From contig CAWFXI010000004.1 in the NCBI GenBank assembly GCA_963819685.1, positions 107,553-171,552 on the forward strand: 64,000 nt of DNA, in the 5' to 3' direction. A program made the position numbers and the translations under genes. This stretch comes from CAIUGU01 sp963819685. Its GTDB lineage: Bacteria; Pseudomonadota; Gammaproteobacteria; Steroidobacterales; Steroidobacteraceae. The notes beneath the pieces were generated by a model. The model had not been told where the DNA came from and searched no databases. It saw only the letters and a program-made list of their open reading frames with translations. Positions 1 through 7,371 of the stretch are shown one piece after another (positions within the stretch are counted from its first letter, which is position 1; every line of letters starts with the position of its first letter).

Positions 1-301
1 ATCGCGCGGCGCATGGCCAGCAGGGTCGCCTGCAGGATATTGATCGAGTCGATTTCGGTGGCATCGGCACTGGCTACTGCCCACGACAACGCGTTCCGCC
101 GGATCTCGACTGCCAGCCACTCGCGCATTAGCCGCAGTGAGCTTCTTGGAATCGCGAATGCCGTAAATGGGCCGATGCGGGATCCAGAATCACCGCCGCC
201 GCATAAACCGGGCCTGCCAGCGGACCCCGGCCTGCTTCGTCGACCCCGGCGAGCAGAGGAGCATCTCGCTGCGACACAACCAGACGACTGAACCCGATCA
301 C
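1..301 (-). CDS. rnhB: Ribonuclease HII, N-terminal part, cut by window edge and frame-broken
   Basis: RNase HII cleaves the RNA strand of RNA-DNA hybrids and removes misincorporated ribonucleotides. The minus strand from a GTG at 301 reads a short leader and then LAGVDEAGRGPLAGPVYAAA, the family's N-terminal motif with the first catalytic Asp-Glu pair. After ILDP the frame is lost. Removing one base from the GGG run at 179-181 gives HRPIYGIRDSKKLTAA, and removing one more near 128-132 gives REWLAVEIRRNALSWAVAS followed by EIDSINILQATLLAMRRA. This matches RNase HII over its whole visible length, so two single-base insertions break an otherwise well preserved gene. An AGGTGA stands just before the GTG. 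In related genomes rnhB follows lpxB directly; here a TonB receptor gene lies between them. The 3' end is outside the window. Confidence 0.85.
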
Positions 302-395
302 TTCACCTCGCGCTCAATCGACCCTTCGATAAGCAGATAAGCGATACCCGGTACGGAGCGCTTTTGGCGCGCGATCCTGCACTGACGTTGCCTTA

Positions 396-438
396 TAAAA
401 CCTGAGCCAACCCGCGCCGTTCGGCGCGGATTGGCTCG
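396..438 (-). terminator. Rho-independent terminator of the first TonB receptor gene
   Basis: GAGCCAA (404-410) pairs with TTGGCTC (431-437), and inside it CGCGCC (413-418) pairs with GGCGCG (423-428) around a GTTC loop. On the minus strand the stem is followed by GGTTTTATAA, a short T tract. It lies 13 bases past the receptor stop codon and before rnhB, so the receptor is probably a single-gene transcription unit. Confidence 0.75.
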
Positions 439-450
439 TGCAGTTCGTTC

Positions 451-2817
451 TTACCAGTTCATGGTGAGCTGCAATGCGACCGACGCAGGACGGTCAACGG
501 TCGCGAGCCCCGAACCTCTGTTGCCCGGGAGATACGAGCGATATTGCGACGTCACTTCATCGGTCAGATTGCGGCCGATGATCTGCGCCAGCCATCGTCC
601 GTCTTCCGAGCCCAGACCGATGCGCGCATCGATCTTCGTGTAGGCCTCTTGCTCAGTGATGTAGCTGCTGAGCGATTGCGTGAAGTACGCGGTGGTGAAG
701 TTCAGGGTCACACCGGCGGTGAACTCAAGACCACCAACCGGCTTACTGAAATCAGCGCCGACCGTGCCGCTCCATTCCGGCGAGAACGCCCGCGTACGGC
801 CGGAGGCGTCAGTGCCGGTCGAAGCGAGGCAAGGCGTGCCACCCGGCAGAGCGCCCAGGAAGGTCTCGATCGGGTTGCACGGCGAGTTGGGGTAGGACAC
901 GTAATAGGAGTCCAGATATTCGGCGTCGCCCCAGAACGTCCATGCATCCGTGGCGCGGTATCTCAGGTTGATGTCAACGCCTTTCGAGCGGGAAGACGCG
1001 GCGTTGCGGATGAGAACCTGCGACTGCCCGGTAGAGGTCGTCGTGTTGAAGGTCTCTTGCAGATTGGTGTAATCCGCGAAGAACACCGCGATGTTGGCTG
1101 TGAGCCGGTGGTCGAACAATCGCGACTTCAGCCCGATTTCGTAAGCATCAACGGTCTCGGAGTCGAAAATGTCGGGCGTCGCCGCGCCGAAGCCCCCCGC
1201 TTTGAAGCCTGTCGTGTAGGAGGCATACGTCATCGTGTCGTCGTTGATGTCGTAGCTGACGTTGAGCGACGGCATCAACTCATCGAACTCCTGTTCGGAA
1301 ACCGGGAACGGGGCTGGCGAAGTCCCGGTAGCGGCAAGGGCGGCGGCCATCACGGCAGGGTCGGTAAACCGAACGAACGGGGGAGGCTGTTCGCTGTAAC
1401 CACCGACGCCGGCATACGCCAGGCGCGTACCGTCCTTGGTGACCGTGGTATAGCGGAGGCCGCCCGTGAATCGAAGATCGTCGCTCGCATTCCAGCTGAG
1501 CGAGCCGAACACGGATTCGGTTTCCGAAGTGATCCCGGTCTCTGTCCAGGTAACGATGGGCGTGCCAGACGGAATCAGGCCGCCCGTGAAGGCCGCGAAA
1601 TTAAGAAAGAAGTTGCCCGCGGACCCCTGCACGTCCAGCGAGTTGTCCTCGTAATAGACGCCGACCATGTAGTCGAAGGCGCCGCCAGTGGCGGATTCCA
1701 GGCGGAATTCCTGGCCGAACATGTCGAATTGCTCGTCTAGCCCTACCGGCAGGTAATCAACCGTTCCGATCGGGCTCAGTCCCGGGACCGGAATAAGTTC
1801 GGCGCGGTGGAAAGAGTCCTGATTCTCATACACCGAGGTCGAGATCAAGGTGCCCCAGCCAAGGTCGTAACGAAGCGTCAGCTCCGCCTCATCCATGTCC
1901 GTGTCGGTGCGAGGATGCCCGCCACCCGACGTGCTGAAGTCGATCGTGTCATCGAAATTCGGATCTACCCCCAGCGCGCGCGCGCACGCGCCAGCGGGTG
2001 GGATCACCGGGTTTGAAGACGGGCACTCGAACGTCTGGTAGAAGAAATCCGTGTCCCGAATGCGCGCGATGTCATAGCGGAAATCGGCGGTGAGATTGTC
2101 GCCGCCGAAATGGATGCTCGCCCGCGCTTGCTTGGTGTCGAGTTGCGGGCCGTCATCGCCGGTCGTGATGTTGTTAACCCAGCCTTCATCCATGCCGAGG
2201 GTGCGTGCCGCGATGCGGAATGACCAGTCATCGTTCAACGGGACGGTGAGGCCGCCTTCGAGATTGTATTCGCCTTCCGTGCCGTAGAGGGCGGTGGCGT
2301 TGGCTCCAAACTCGGAGCCCGGATGGCGGGTGGTGATATTCAGCGCGCCGGCGACCGCGTTGGCCCCGAAGAACAGCGATTGCGGCCCCTTCAGCACTTC
2401 AACGCGTTCAACGTCGAACAAGGCGACGCGCGATGAGCGCGAGCGCGGTCGGTAGGCGCCGTCGATGAACGTGGCGACTGCCTGCTCAAAGCCCGGATTG
2501 TAGCCCGAGCCCACGCCGCGAAGGTGGATTGCATCAGTATTGGTCTGGATGACCTTCAAAGCCGGGACTTGCGTGGCGAGATCCTGAAACGAGTAGAGGT
2601 TGCGAGTGGCCAGAGTGTCGCCGCTGATCGCCGACACCGCGACCGGCACGTCCTGCAGGTTTTCCTGGCGCCGCTGCGCCGTGACGATGATGTCGTCCAC
2701 GCTGCTTGCAGCGGCTGCCGCCTCTTGAGCGTGTGCCGGACTGGCCCCACCCCAGATGGCGAGCGTGGACGTGACCGCCATAGACAGCGGACGCAATTTG
2801 CTTTGACCAAGACGCAT
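451..2817 (-). CDS. TonB-dependent outer-membrane receptor
   Basis: Predicted 788-residue TonB-dependent transporter that would import a siderophore, vitamin or other scarce ligand across the outer membrane using TonB/ExbBD energy. The ATG at 2817 was chosen because AGGGGG lies 8 bases upstream; an in-frame start 33 bases earlier lacks this. The N-terminus is a signal peptide ending near AHAQE. The TonB-box/plug entry DDIIVTAQRR and the plug motif QNVPVAV-like stretch (residues about 45-160) follow, then a long beta-barrel with many Tyr/Phe/Trp strands, and a C-terminal Trp, the usual barrel-assembly signal. The substrate cannot be told from sequence. The gene has its own promoter with tandem operator-like repeats and its own terminator, and it interrupts the usual lpxB-rnhB neighbourhood. 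The reading frame is intact. Confidence 0.93.
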   Translation of the reverse strand: MRLGQSKLRPLSMAVTSTLAIWGGASPAHAQEAAAAASSVDDIIVTAQRRQENLQDVPVAVSAISGDTLATRNLYSFQDLATQVPALKVIQTNTDAIHLRGVGSGYNPGFEQAVATFIDGAYRPRSRSSRVALFDVERVEVLKGPQSLFFGANAVAGALNITTRHPGSEFGANATALYGTEGEYNLEGGLTVPLNDDWSFRIAARTLGMDEGWVNNITTGDDGPQLDTKQARASIHFGGDNLTADFRYDIARIRDTDFFYQTFECPSSNPVIPPAGACARALGVDPNFDDTIDFSTSGGGHPRTDTDMDEAELTLRYDLGWGTLISTSVYENQDSFHRAELIPVPGLSPIGTVDYLPVGLDEQFDMFGQEFRLESATGGAFDYMVGVYYEDNSLDVQGSAGNFFLNFAAFTGGLIPSGTPIVTWTETGITSETESVFGSLSWNASDDLRFTGGLRYTTVTKDGTRLAYAGVGGYSEQPPPFVRFTDPAVMAAALAATGTSPAPFPVSEQEFDELMPSLNVSYDINDDTMTYASYTTGFKAGGFGAATPDIFDSETVDAYEIGLKSRLFDHRLTANIAVFFADYTNLQETFNTTTSTGQSQVLIRNAASSRSKGVDINLRYRATDAWTFWGDAEYLDSYYVSYPNSPCNPIETFLGALPGGTPCLASTGTDASGRTRAFSPEWSGTVGADFSKPVGGLEFTAGVTLNFTTAYFTQSLSSYITEQEAYTKIDARIGLGSEDGRWLAQIIGRNLTDEVTSQYRSYLPGNRGSGLATVDRPASVALQLTMNW

Positions 2818-2886
2818 CGTATTCCCCCTGAGTTCCGTTTGCTTCGGCACACGGATTGTTGCGGCGTGACGCCGAAACTATTTTCG

Positions 2887-2925
2887 CGAAAAATAACTTG
2901 AAAGAGGCGAAAAATAATTTGAAAG
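2887..2925. repeat. Two tandem 18-bp operator-like repeats, 21-bp period
   Basis: Copy 1 (2887-2904) is CGAAAAATAACTTGAAAG and copy 2 (2908-2925) is CGAAAAATAATTTGAAAG; they differ at one base and are spaced exactly 21 bp, two helical turns. Copy 2 overlaps the -10 and spacer of the receptor promoter and copy 1 covers the expected start of transcription. This is the geometry of a repressor binding twice on one DNA face. Which regulator binds is unknown. Confidence 0.6.
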
Positions 2926-2939
2926 AAGTTGATTGTCAA
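2911..2939 (-). promoter_or_regulatory. Sigma-70-type promoter of the first TonB receptor gene
   Basis: On the minus strand TTGACA (2934-2939) is followed by 17 bases and TATTTT (2911-2916). Transcription would start near 2904, leaving a leader of about 87 nt before the ATG at 2817. The -35 is a full consensus match; the -10 matches at four of six positions. The rest of the 2940-3097 gap shows nothing recognisable. Confidence 0.6.
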
Positions 2940-3092
2940 CGAAGCCTAATTTATCGGCCTGCCAAATTCAACCAATCGGTGGCATTTATCGATGGAGCTA
3001 CGGTGCCGGGCCCGCTTCAACGACGCCGGCGAGGAGAATGTGAGGAGTGTGGCGATGTCATGGGCGTTGAATATCTGGTTCCCCCGCCCTTC

Positions 3093-3116
3093 CGTCTCTA
3101 CGTCTCTACGTCTCTG
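3093..3116. repeat. Three tandem CGTCTCTA octamers at the 3' end of lpxB
   Basis: CGTCTCTA occurs at 3093-3100 and 3101-3108, with CGTCTCTG at 3109-3116. The array runs through the lpxB stop codon, so it supplies the last few residues (VRDVET). Short-period arrays recur at other gene ends in this window. Confidence 0.7.
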
Positions 3117-4315
3117 ACACCCTTCATACCCTTCTCCTCCAGCAACTCCACCACCGCGTCCGCCGCCCGACTGCTCGCATCACGGCGCAGCGTGCGATGA
3201 ATATCGGCAAATGCTGCAACCAGGTCAGCGCGATCGGTTCGGTCGATCTGCTCGAGTAGCGCCGGACCCAGCGTCTCTGCAGTGACCTCCCTGTTGAAGA
3301 ACTCCGGCACGAGACGGCGGTTGGCCAGCAGATTGGGCTGAGCAAAAAACGGCGACTTCATGATTCCGGGAATGCGGAGAATCAGACTCGTGAGCAATCC
3401 CAAGCGATACGCAACGACCATCGGGCGTTTGACCAGCGTGGCTTCCAGCGTTGCAGTGCCCGATGCGAGCAGTACTGCATCGCTCGCGGCCATTGCTGTC
3501 TGCGCCTGGCCATCGAGCAGCAGCACCCGGTCGCGCACACCCGCTTCGCTCAGGAAGCCTGCAAACAGGGCTTTCATCCTGGCATTCACCATCGGCGCGA
3601 CAAACTGCATGGCGGGCCGATGGCGGGCTACCCAGTCGACGGTCCGCGCGAAATCGGGCCCCAACCTCGATACCTCGCCGTGACGACTGCCCGGCAGAAT
3701 GGCGATGCACTGGCCTTCCACGGCAAGCCCAAGTTGCGAGCGCGCCAGAGCTCGATCGACCTCGAGGGGTATTTCATCCGCCAACGGATGCCCGACAAAC
3801 ACGGCCTTGACTGCATGGCTGTCATAGAACTGCTTTTCAAACGGCAGCAGGCACAGCACGCGGTCCACCGCCGCGGCAATCGTGCGCACGCGGCCCTGGC
3901 GCCAGGCCCAGACCTGTGGACTGACGTACTGCACCGTACGGATGCCCGCGGCATGCAGCCTGGCAGACAGTCCCAGATTGAATTCCGGAGCGTCGATACC
4001 TATGAAAACTGCTGGCGGAGCAGCGAGCAGGCGATGCAGCAGAGCCCTGCGTACGGCCAGCAGTTTCGGCAAGTGCTTCAGTACTTCGAACAGACCCATG
4101 ACTGCGAGGCTTTCTGACGGCTCCCAGGCAGTACACCCCGCAGCAATCATCTTGGGACCCGCCACTCCGGCAAACCTCGCGTCCGGAATTCGCTCTTTGA
4201 GCGCACGAATCAGGTGCTGGCCCAGCGTATCGCCGGATGCTTCACCGGCAACGAGGACGATGAGCGGAGAGGAGCGGCTCTGGGCTTCGGGCTTTGGGCT
4301 TTCGAAAGAACTCAT
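3098..4315 (-). CDS. lpxB: Lipid-A-disaccharide synthase
   Basis: LpxB is a GT19 glycosyltransferase that joins UDP-2,3-diacylglucosamine and lipid X to form the lipid A disaccharide at the inner face of the cytoplasmic membrane. The protein (405 residues from the ATG at 4315) has the N-terminal LVAGEASGDTLG motif, IDAPEFNLGL, YVSPQVWAWRQGR in the middle, and LPGSRHGEVSRL, all diagnostic. LLASGTATLEATL and PNLLANRRLVPEF follow in the C-terminal domain. The start could also be an upstream ATG at 4342, but the extra nine residues are not LpxB-like. It is 62 bases downstream of lpxA in the same operon. The last codons lie in a short tandem repeat. Confidence 0.96.
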   Translation of the reverse strand: MSSFESPKPEAQSRSSPLIVLVAGEASGDTLGQHLIRALKERIPDARFAGVAGPKMIAAGCTAWEPSESLAVMGLFEVLKHLPKLLAVRRALLHRLLAAPPAVFIGIDAPEFNLGLSARLHAAGIRTVQYVSPQVWAWRQGRVRTIAAAVDRVLCLLPFEKQFYDSHAVKAVFVGHPLADEIPLEVDRALARSQLGLAVEGQCIAILPGSRHGEVSRLGPDFARTVDWVARHRPAMQFVAPMVNARMKALFAGFLSEAGVRDRVLLLDGQAQTAMAASDAVLLASGTATLEATLVKRPMVVAYRLGLLTSLILRIPGIMKSPFFAQPNLLANRRLVPEFFNREVTAETLGPALLEQIDRTDRADLVAAFADIHRTLRRDASSRAADAVVELLEEKGMKGVRDVET

Positions 4316-4366
4316 TGACAGAAGCAGCGTGGTTATCTGCAACCGGAAGCCTGGAGCCCGAAGCCC
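4282..4366. repeat. 12-bp perfect inverted repeat around the lpxB start
   Basis: GGGCTTCGGGCT (4282-4293) is the exact complement of AGCCCGAAGCCC (4355-4366), with 61 bases between. The arms flank the lpxB start codon and ribosome binding region, and each arm sits in a longer GGGCTT-rich or AAGCC-rich stretch. In the lpxA-lpxB transcript the arms could pair and influence lpxB translation. It could also be the footprint of a small repeat element. Confidence 0.5.
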
Positions 4367-4377
4367 AAGCCGAATTC

Positions 4378-5151
4378 CTAGCGGACAATGCTTCTCTCAC
4401 TGACGCGCAGGAATTCAGCGAACGGTTTCACTTCGGGGTGCTCGGCCGCGAGGGCGTCCAGCTGTTCGGTGGCTTCTGCAAGCTTGAGGCCCGAGCGATA
4501 GAGGATGCGATAGGCGGACTTGATGTGGGTGATGTTGTCGGCGGTAAAGCCACGGCGCTTCAGCCCTTCCGTGTTCACGCTGTGCGGCTCGGCTGGACGA
4601 CCAACAGCCATGACAAAGGGAGGCACATCGCGGGTGACCGCCGTATTGTTGGCGATGAACGCATGCGCGCCCACCTTGCAGAACTGGTGTACGCCCGAGA
4701 AGCCCCCCATGTGCACCCAGTCGCCAAGCACAACATGACCGCCGAGCGTCGCGTAATTTGCAAAGACGCAATGGGAGCCGATGACGCAGTCGTGACCCAC
4801 ATGTGAGCCGGCCATGAAGAGATTGTCGTTGCCGATCCGGGTAACGAGATCCGCCTTGGTCGTTCCCCGGTTGATGGTGCTGTTCTCGCGGAACGTGTTG
4901 CGATCGCCGATCTCGAGTCGCGTTGGCTCGCCCCTGTACTTGAGGTCCTGGGGCGCCGCACCGATCGATGCGAACTGGAAGATCCGGTTCTCACGACCGA
5001 GCGTCGTCGGTCCTTCGATGACTGCATGTGGTCCGATCCAGCAACCGGGGCCGATGACAACACCGGGCCCGACGACCGAATACGCGCCCACATCCACATC
5101 TGCGGCAATCCGGGCATCTGGAGCAATCAACGCCGTGGGATGGATGGCCAT
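4378..5151 (-). CDS. lpxA: UDP-N-acetylglucosamine O-acyltransferase
   Basis: LpxA moves a 3-hydroxyacyl chain from acyl-ACP to the 3-OH of UDP-GlcNAc, the first step of lipid A synthesis. The 257-residue protein is a left-handed beta-helix of hexapeptide repeats through about residue 190, with a C-terminal helical domain. AGSHVGHDC carries the active-site pair (His117 and the catalytic His120, equivalent to E. coli His122/His125). SGVHQFCKVGAHAFI and VGRPAEPHSVNTEGLKRR are also typical. It follows fabZ by 11 bases and precedes lpxB, the conserved lpxD-fabZ-lpxA-lpxB order. Confidence 0.97.
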   Translation of the reverse strand: MAIHPTALIAPDARIAADVDVGAYSVVGPGVVIGPGCWIGPHAVIEGPTTLGRENRIFQFASIGAAPQDLKYRGEPTRLEIGDRNTFRENSTINRGTTKADLVTRIGNDNLFMAGSHVGHDCVIGSHCVFANYATLGGHVVLGDWVHMGGFSGVHQFCKVGAHAFIANNTAVTRDVPPFVMAVGRPAEPHSVNTEGLKRRGFTADNITHIKSAYRILYRSGLKLAEATEQLDALAAEHPEVKPFAEFLRVSERSIVR

Positions 5152-5162
5152 TGACGAACGGC

Positions 5163-5687
5163 CTACTGAGCAGCGACCGCGGACCGGTACAGGCTCAGGT
5201 CGCCCGGAGCAATCATGATCTCGGCAGAAGTGACTTCGCTGCCCTCGACTTCCGCAACGGTATTGAACTTCCAGATGCCGCTCCTGCTGCGGATCAGGTC
5301 CGCTCGCAGAATCAGCTGGTCACCGGGCACGACGGGCCTGCGGAAGCGAACGGCATCGATGCCGGCAAAATAGAGCTGCGACCGCTCGGTTGGATAGACA
5401 TTCGCCGTCAGGAAGGCCAGCAAACCGCAGGTCTGCGCCAGCGCTTCAAGCATCAACACGCCGGGCATCACGGGCCTGTGCGGAAAATGTCCGATGAAGT
5501 ACGGCTCGTTGATGGTGACGTTCTTGAGGGCGCGAATGGACTTGTTCGCCGCAAATTCGAGCACGCGGTCGACCATCAGGAACGGATACCGATGGGGCAG
5601 CCGGCGAATCACCTCATCGATATCGATCGGGGTCTGGATGCTAAGGTCGCTGGCGGCAGCGACGGGTGCGGCTTCGGGTTCTGTCAT
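5163..5687 (-). CDS. fabZ: 3-hydroxyacyl-ACP dehydratase FabZ
   Basis: FabZ dehydrates 3-hydroxyacyl-ACP in fatty acid elongation and competes with LpxA and LpxD for the 3-hydroxyacyl-ACP pool. The hot-dog fold protein (174 residues) shows LPHRYPFLMVDRV, then the active-site segment GHFPHRPVMPGVLMLEALAQ with His67 and Glu81 (14 residues apart as in the family). About 20 extra residues at the N-terminus (Ala/Pro-rich) precede the core, a little longer than the usual ~150. The start codon follows the lpxD stop by 4 bases, so the genes are probably translationally coupled. Confidence 0.97.
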   Translation of the reverse strand: MTEPEAAPVAAASDLSIQTPIDIDEVIRRLPHRYPFLMVDRVLEFAANKSIRALKNVTINEPYFIGHFPHRPVMPGVLMLEALAQTCGLLAFLTANVYPTERSQLYFAGIDAVRFRRPVVPGDQLILRADLIRSRSGIWKFNTVAEVEGSEVTSAEIMIAPGDLSLYRSAVAAQ

Positions 5688-5691
5688 TGGA

Positions 5692-6741
5692 TCAACCTTC
5701 AGGTTCGGTGCCCGGGTCGGGCGAGCCGGGCAGGCTGCCGCCTTCTAAATGGTGAACGCGACGGGCGAGACTGTCGAGCTGCCTGAACCGGGCAGCATTG
5801 CGGCGGAAGGTCGCCGTGTGATCCGCCGGGAGACTGCCCGAGTACATACCGGGTTTATCAATGGAAGAAGAAACCATGGTCTTGCCCGTGATCACCACGT
5901 CATCACAGATACTCAGGTGTCCCACGATTCCAACCTGGCCCGCGATCAGGCATCGCTTGCCGATCGTGGTACTGCCGGAGATGCCCGTGCAGGCTGCGAT
6001 TGCCGTATGCGCGCCAATCCGGACGTTGTGACCTATCTGGATCTGGTTGTCGAGCTTGACGCCCTCCTCGACGACTGTGTCCTCGATGGCACCGCGATCG
6101 ATCGTCGTATTGGCGCCGATTTCCACATCGTTGCCAATGTTCACTCCACCCGTTTGCGGAACCTTGACCCAGCGCCCGGCATCGGGGGCAAGGCCAAAGC
6201 CATCTGCGCCGATGACGACACCCGGATGCACGATACAACGCTCGCCGATGACCACGGCTGCACATAACGTGACGGTCGCCGACAACCGCGTATCCGCGCC
6301 GACAGTGACGCCGCGCATCAGGACACAGCCGGGGCCGATCACGGCGCGGGGACCTACGCGAACGCCCGCCTCGATCACAACGTTGGGTCCCACGCTGGCA
6401 GTGGCATCGATCTCGGCTGCAGGATCGACGATCGCTCGCGAGTGAACGCCCGGAACGGTGGCCTGCTGCGGATGGAGTTCCGCCGCAATCCGTGCGTAGG
6501 TTGCATACGGATTGGGACTCAGCAGCGCCGGAACAGGACAGCTCCCGGCAAGGCGCGGCTCGAGGACAACCGCCCCTGCCCGGGTGGTTGCCAGATGACG
6601 CACATACCTGGAGTTGGCCAGGAATGCCAAAGCATCCGGCGCCGCATTCTGCAGGGTTGCGACCCTGTGAACGCGCACTGCAGGATCACCTTGCAGGACG
6701 CAGCCGAAACGAACGGCAAGTTCGGCCAGCGTTGCGCCCAT
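5692..6741 (-). CDS. lpxD: UDP-3-O-acylglucosamine N-acyltransferase
   Basis: LpxD adds the N-linked 3-hydroxyacyl chain to UDP-3-O-acyl-glucosamine, the third step of lipid A synthesis. The 349-residue protein has the N-terminal uridine-binding domain (LAFLANSRYVRHL, residues about 1-100), a long left-handed beta-helix of hexapeptide repeats (about 100-310), and a C-terminal helix. The stretch LDNQIQIGHNVRIGAHTAIA includes the catalytic-His region, and CLIAGQVGIVGHL is also LpxD-typical. It lies 20 bases after skp and 4 bases before fabZ in the envelope operon. Confidence 0.97.
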   Translation of the reverse strand: MGATLAELAVRFGCVLQGDPAVRVHRVATLQNAAPDALAFLANSRYVRHLATTRAGAVVLEPRLAGSCPVPALLSPNPYATYARIAAELHPQQATVPGVHSRAIVDPAAEIDATASVGPNVVIEAGVRVGPRAVIGPGCVLMRGVTVGADTRLSATVTLCAAVVIGERCIVHPGVVIGADGFGLAPDAGRWVKVPQTGGVNIGNDVEIGANTTIDRGAIEDTVVEEGVKLDNQIQIGHNVRIGAHTAIAACTGISGSTTIGKRCLIAGQVGIVGHLSICDDVVITGKTMVSSSIDKPGMYSGSLPADHTATFRRNAARFRQLDSLARRVHHLEGGSLPGSPDPGTEPEG

Positions 6742-6761
6742 GTAGCCCGGGGAACCTGAAG

Positions 6762-7337
6762 TTAATTGGTCTTCGGTGCGGCCGCAGGCGGAGGCGTCGC
6801 GCGCGGACCACGGGCCTGCAGGGCCGCGAGCACCTGCGGTGTCACGTCAAGCGTCTCCTTGGCGAACAGCACACCGTCGCCGACGATCAGATCGAAGTTC
6901 TGCGCCTTGGCAAAACTCTGGACTTCCTGCAGCAGGGAATTCTGCAACTTGCCGAGTTCCTCATTGCGGCGGACGTTCAGATCCTCGACGTATTCGCTCT
7001 GTTTGCGAGCGAGATCCCGTTCGCCTTCGCGAACTTCCCGCTCCACATTGCGCCGTTCGGCTTCCGCCATCACGGCACCATCCCGGTTGAGCCGTTCCTG
7101 GCGTGTCTTCAGTGTGGTCTGCTGCTGCACGATGTCGCGCTGCCGCGGTGCAAATTCATCCTGCAGCGCCTGCATCGACACCTTGGCCTGGGGGGAATCC
7201 TGCAGCAGCTTCTGCACGTTGACGACGCCCACCTTCATCTGTGCCTGCGCAGCACCTACCGGTACCAACGCCGCGGCCGCCAGAATCAGTACCCCGATCG
7301 CCCGACTCGCACTACCGGCCAGACTGGATTTATTCAT
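6762..7337 (-). CDS. skp: Periplasmic chaperone Skp (OmpH family)
   Basis: Skp holds unfolded outer-membrane proteins in the periplasm and hands them to the BAM complex. The 191-residue protein begins MNKSSLAG and has a signal peptide cleaved near AAQAQM. The mature start KVGVVNVQKLLQDSPQ is the OmpH-family beta strand, followed by a charged coiled coil (about residues 55-140) forming the tentacles, and a C-terminal FDLIVGDGVLFAKETLDVT strand. The tail is Ala/Pro-rich. The ATG at 7337 was chosen over an in-frame start 9 bases upstream. It follows bamA directly, the standard order. Confidence 0.94.
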   Translation of the reverse strand: MNKSSLAGSASRAIGVLILAAAALVPVGAAQAQMKVGVVNVQKLLQDSPQAKVSMQALQDEFAPRQRDIVQQQTTLKTRQERLNRDGAVMAEAERRNVEREVREGERDLARKQSEYVEDLNVRRNEELGKLQNSLLQEVQSFAKAQNFDLIVGDGVLFAKETLDVTPQVLAALQARGPRATPPPAAAPKTN

Positions 7338-7371
7338 GGTTCTCAAACCTCAACCCTAAGAAGAAACTTGA

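Noticed and set aside
544..1740. 398-codon open frame on the plus strand opposite the first TonB receptor
   Set aside because: It is Arg/Gly/Val-rich, has no recognisable motif, and mirrors the codon bias of the real gene on the other strand.
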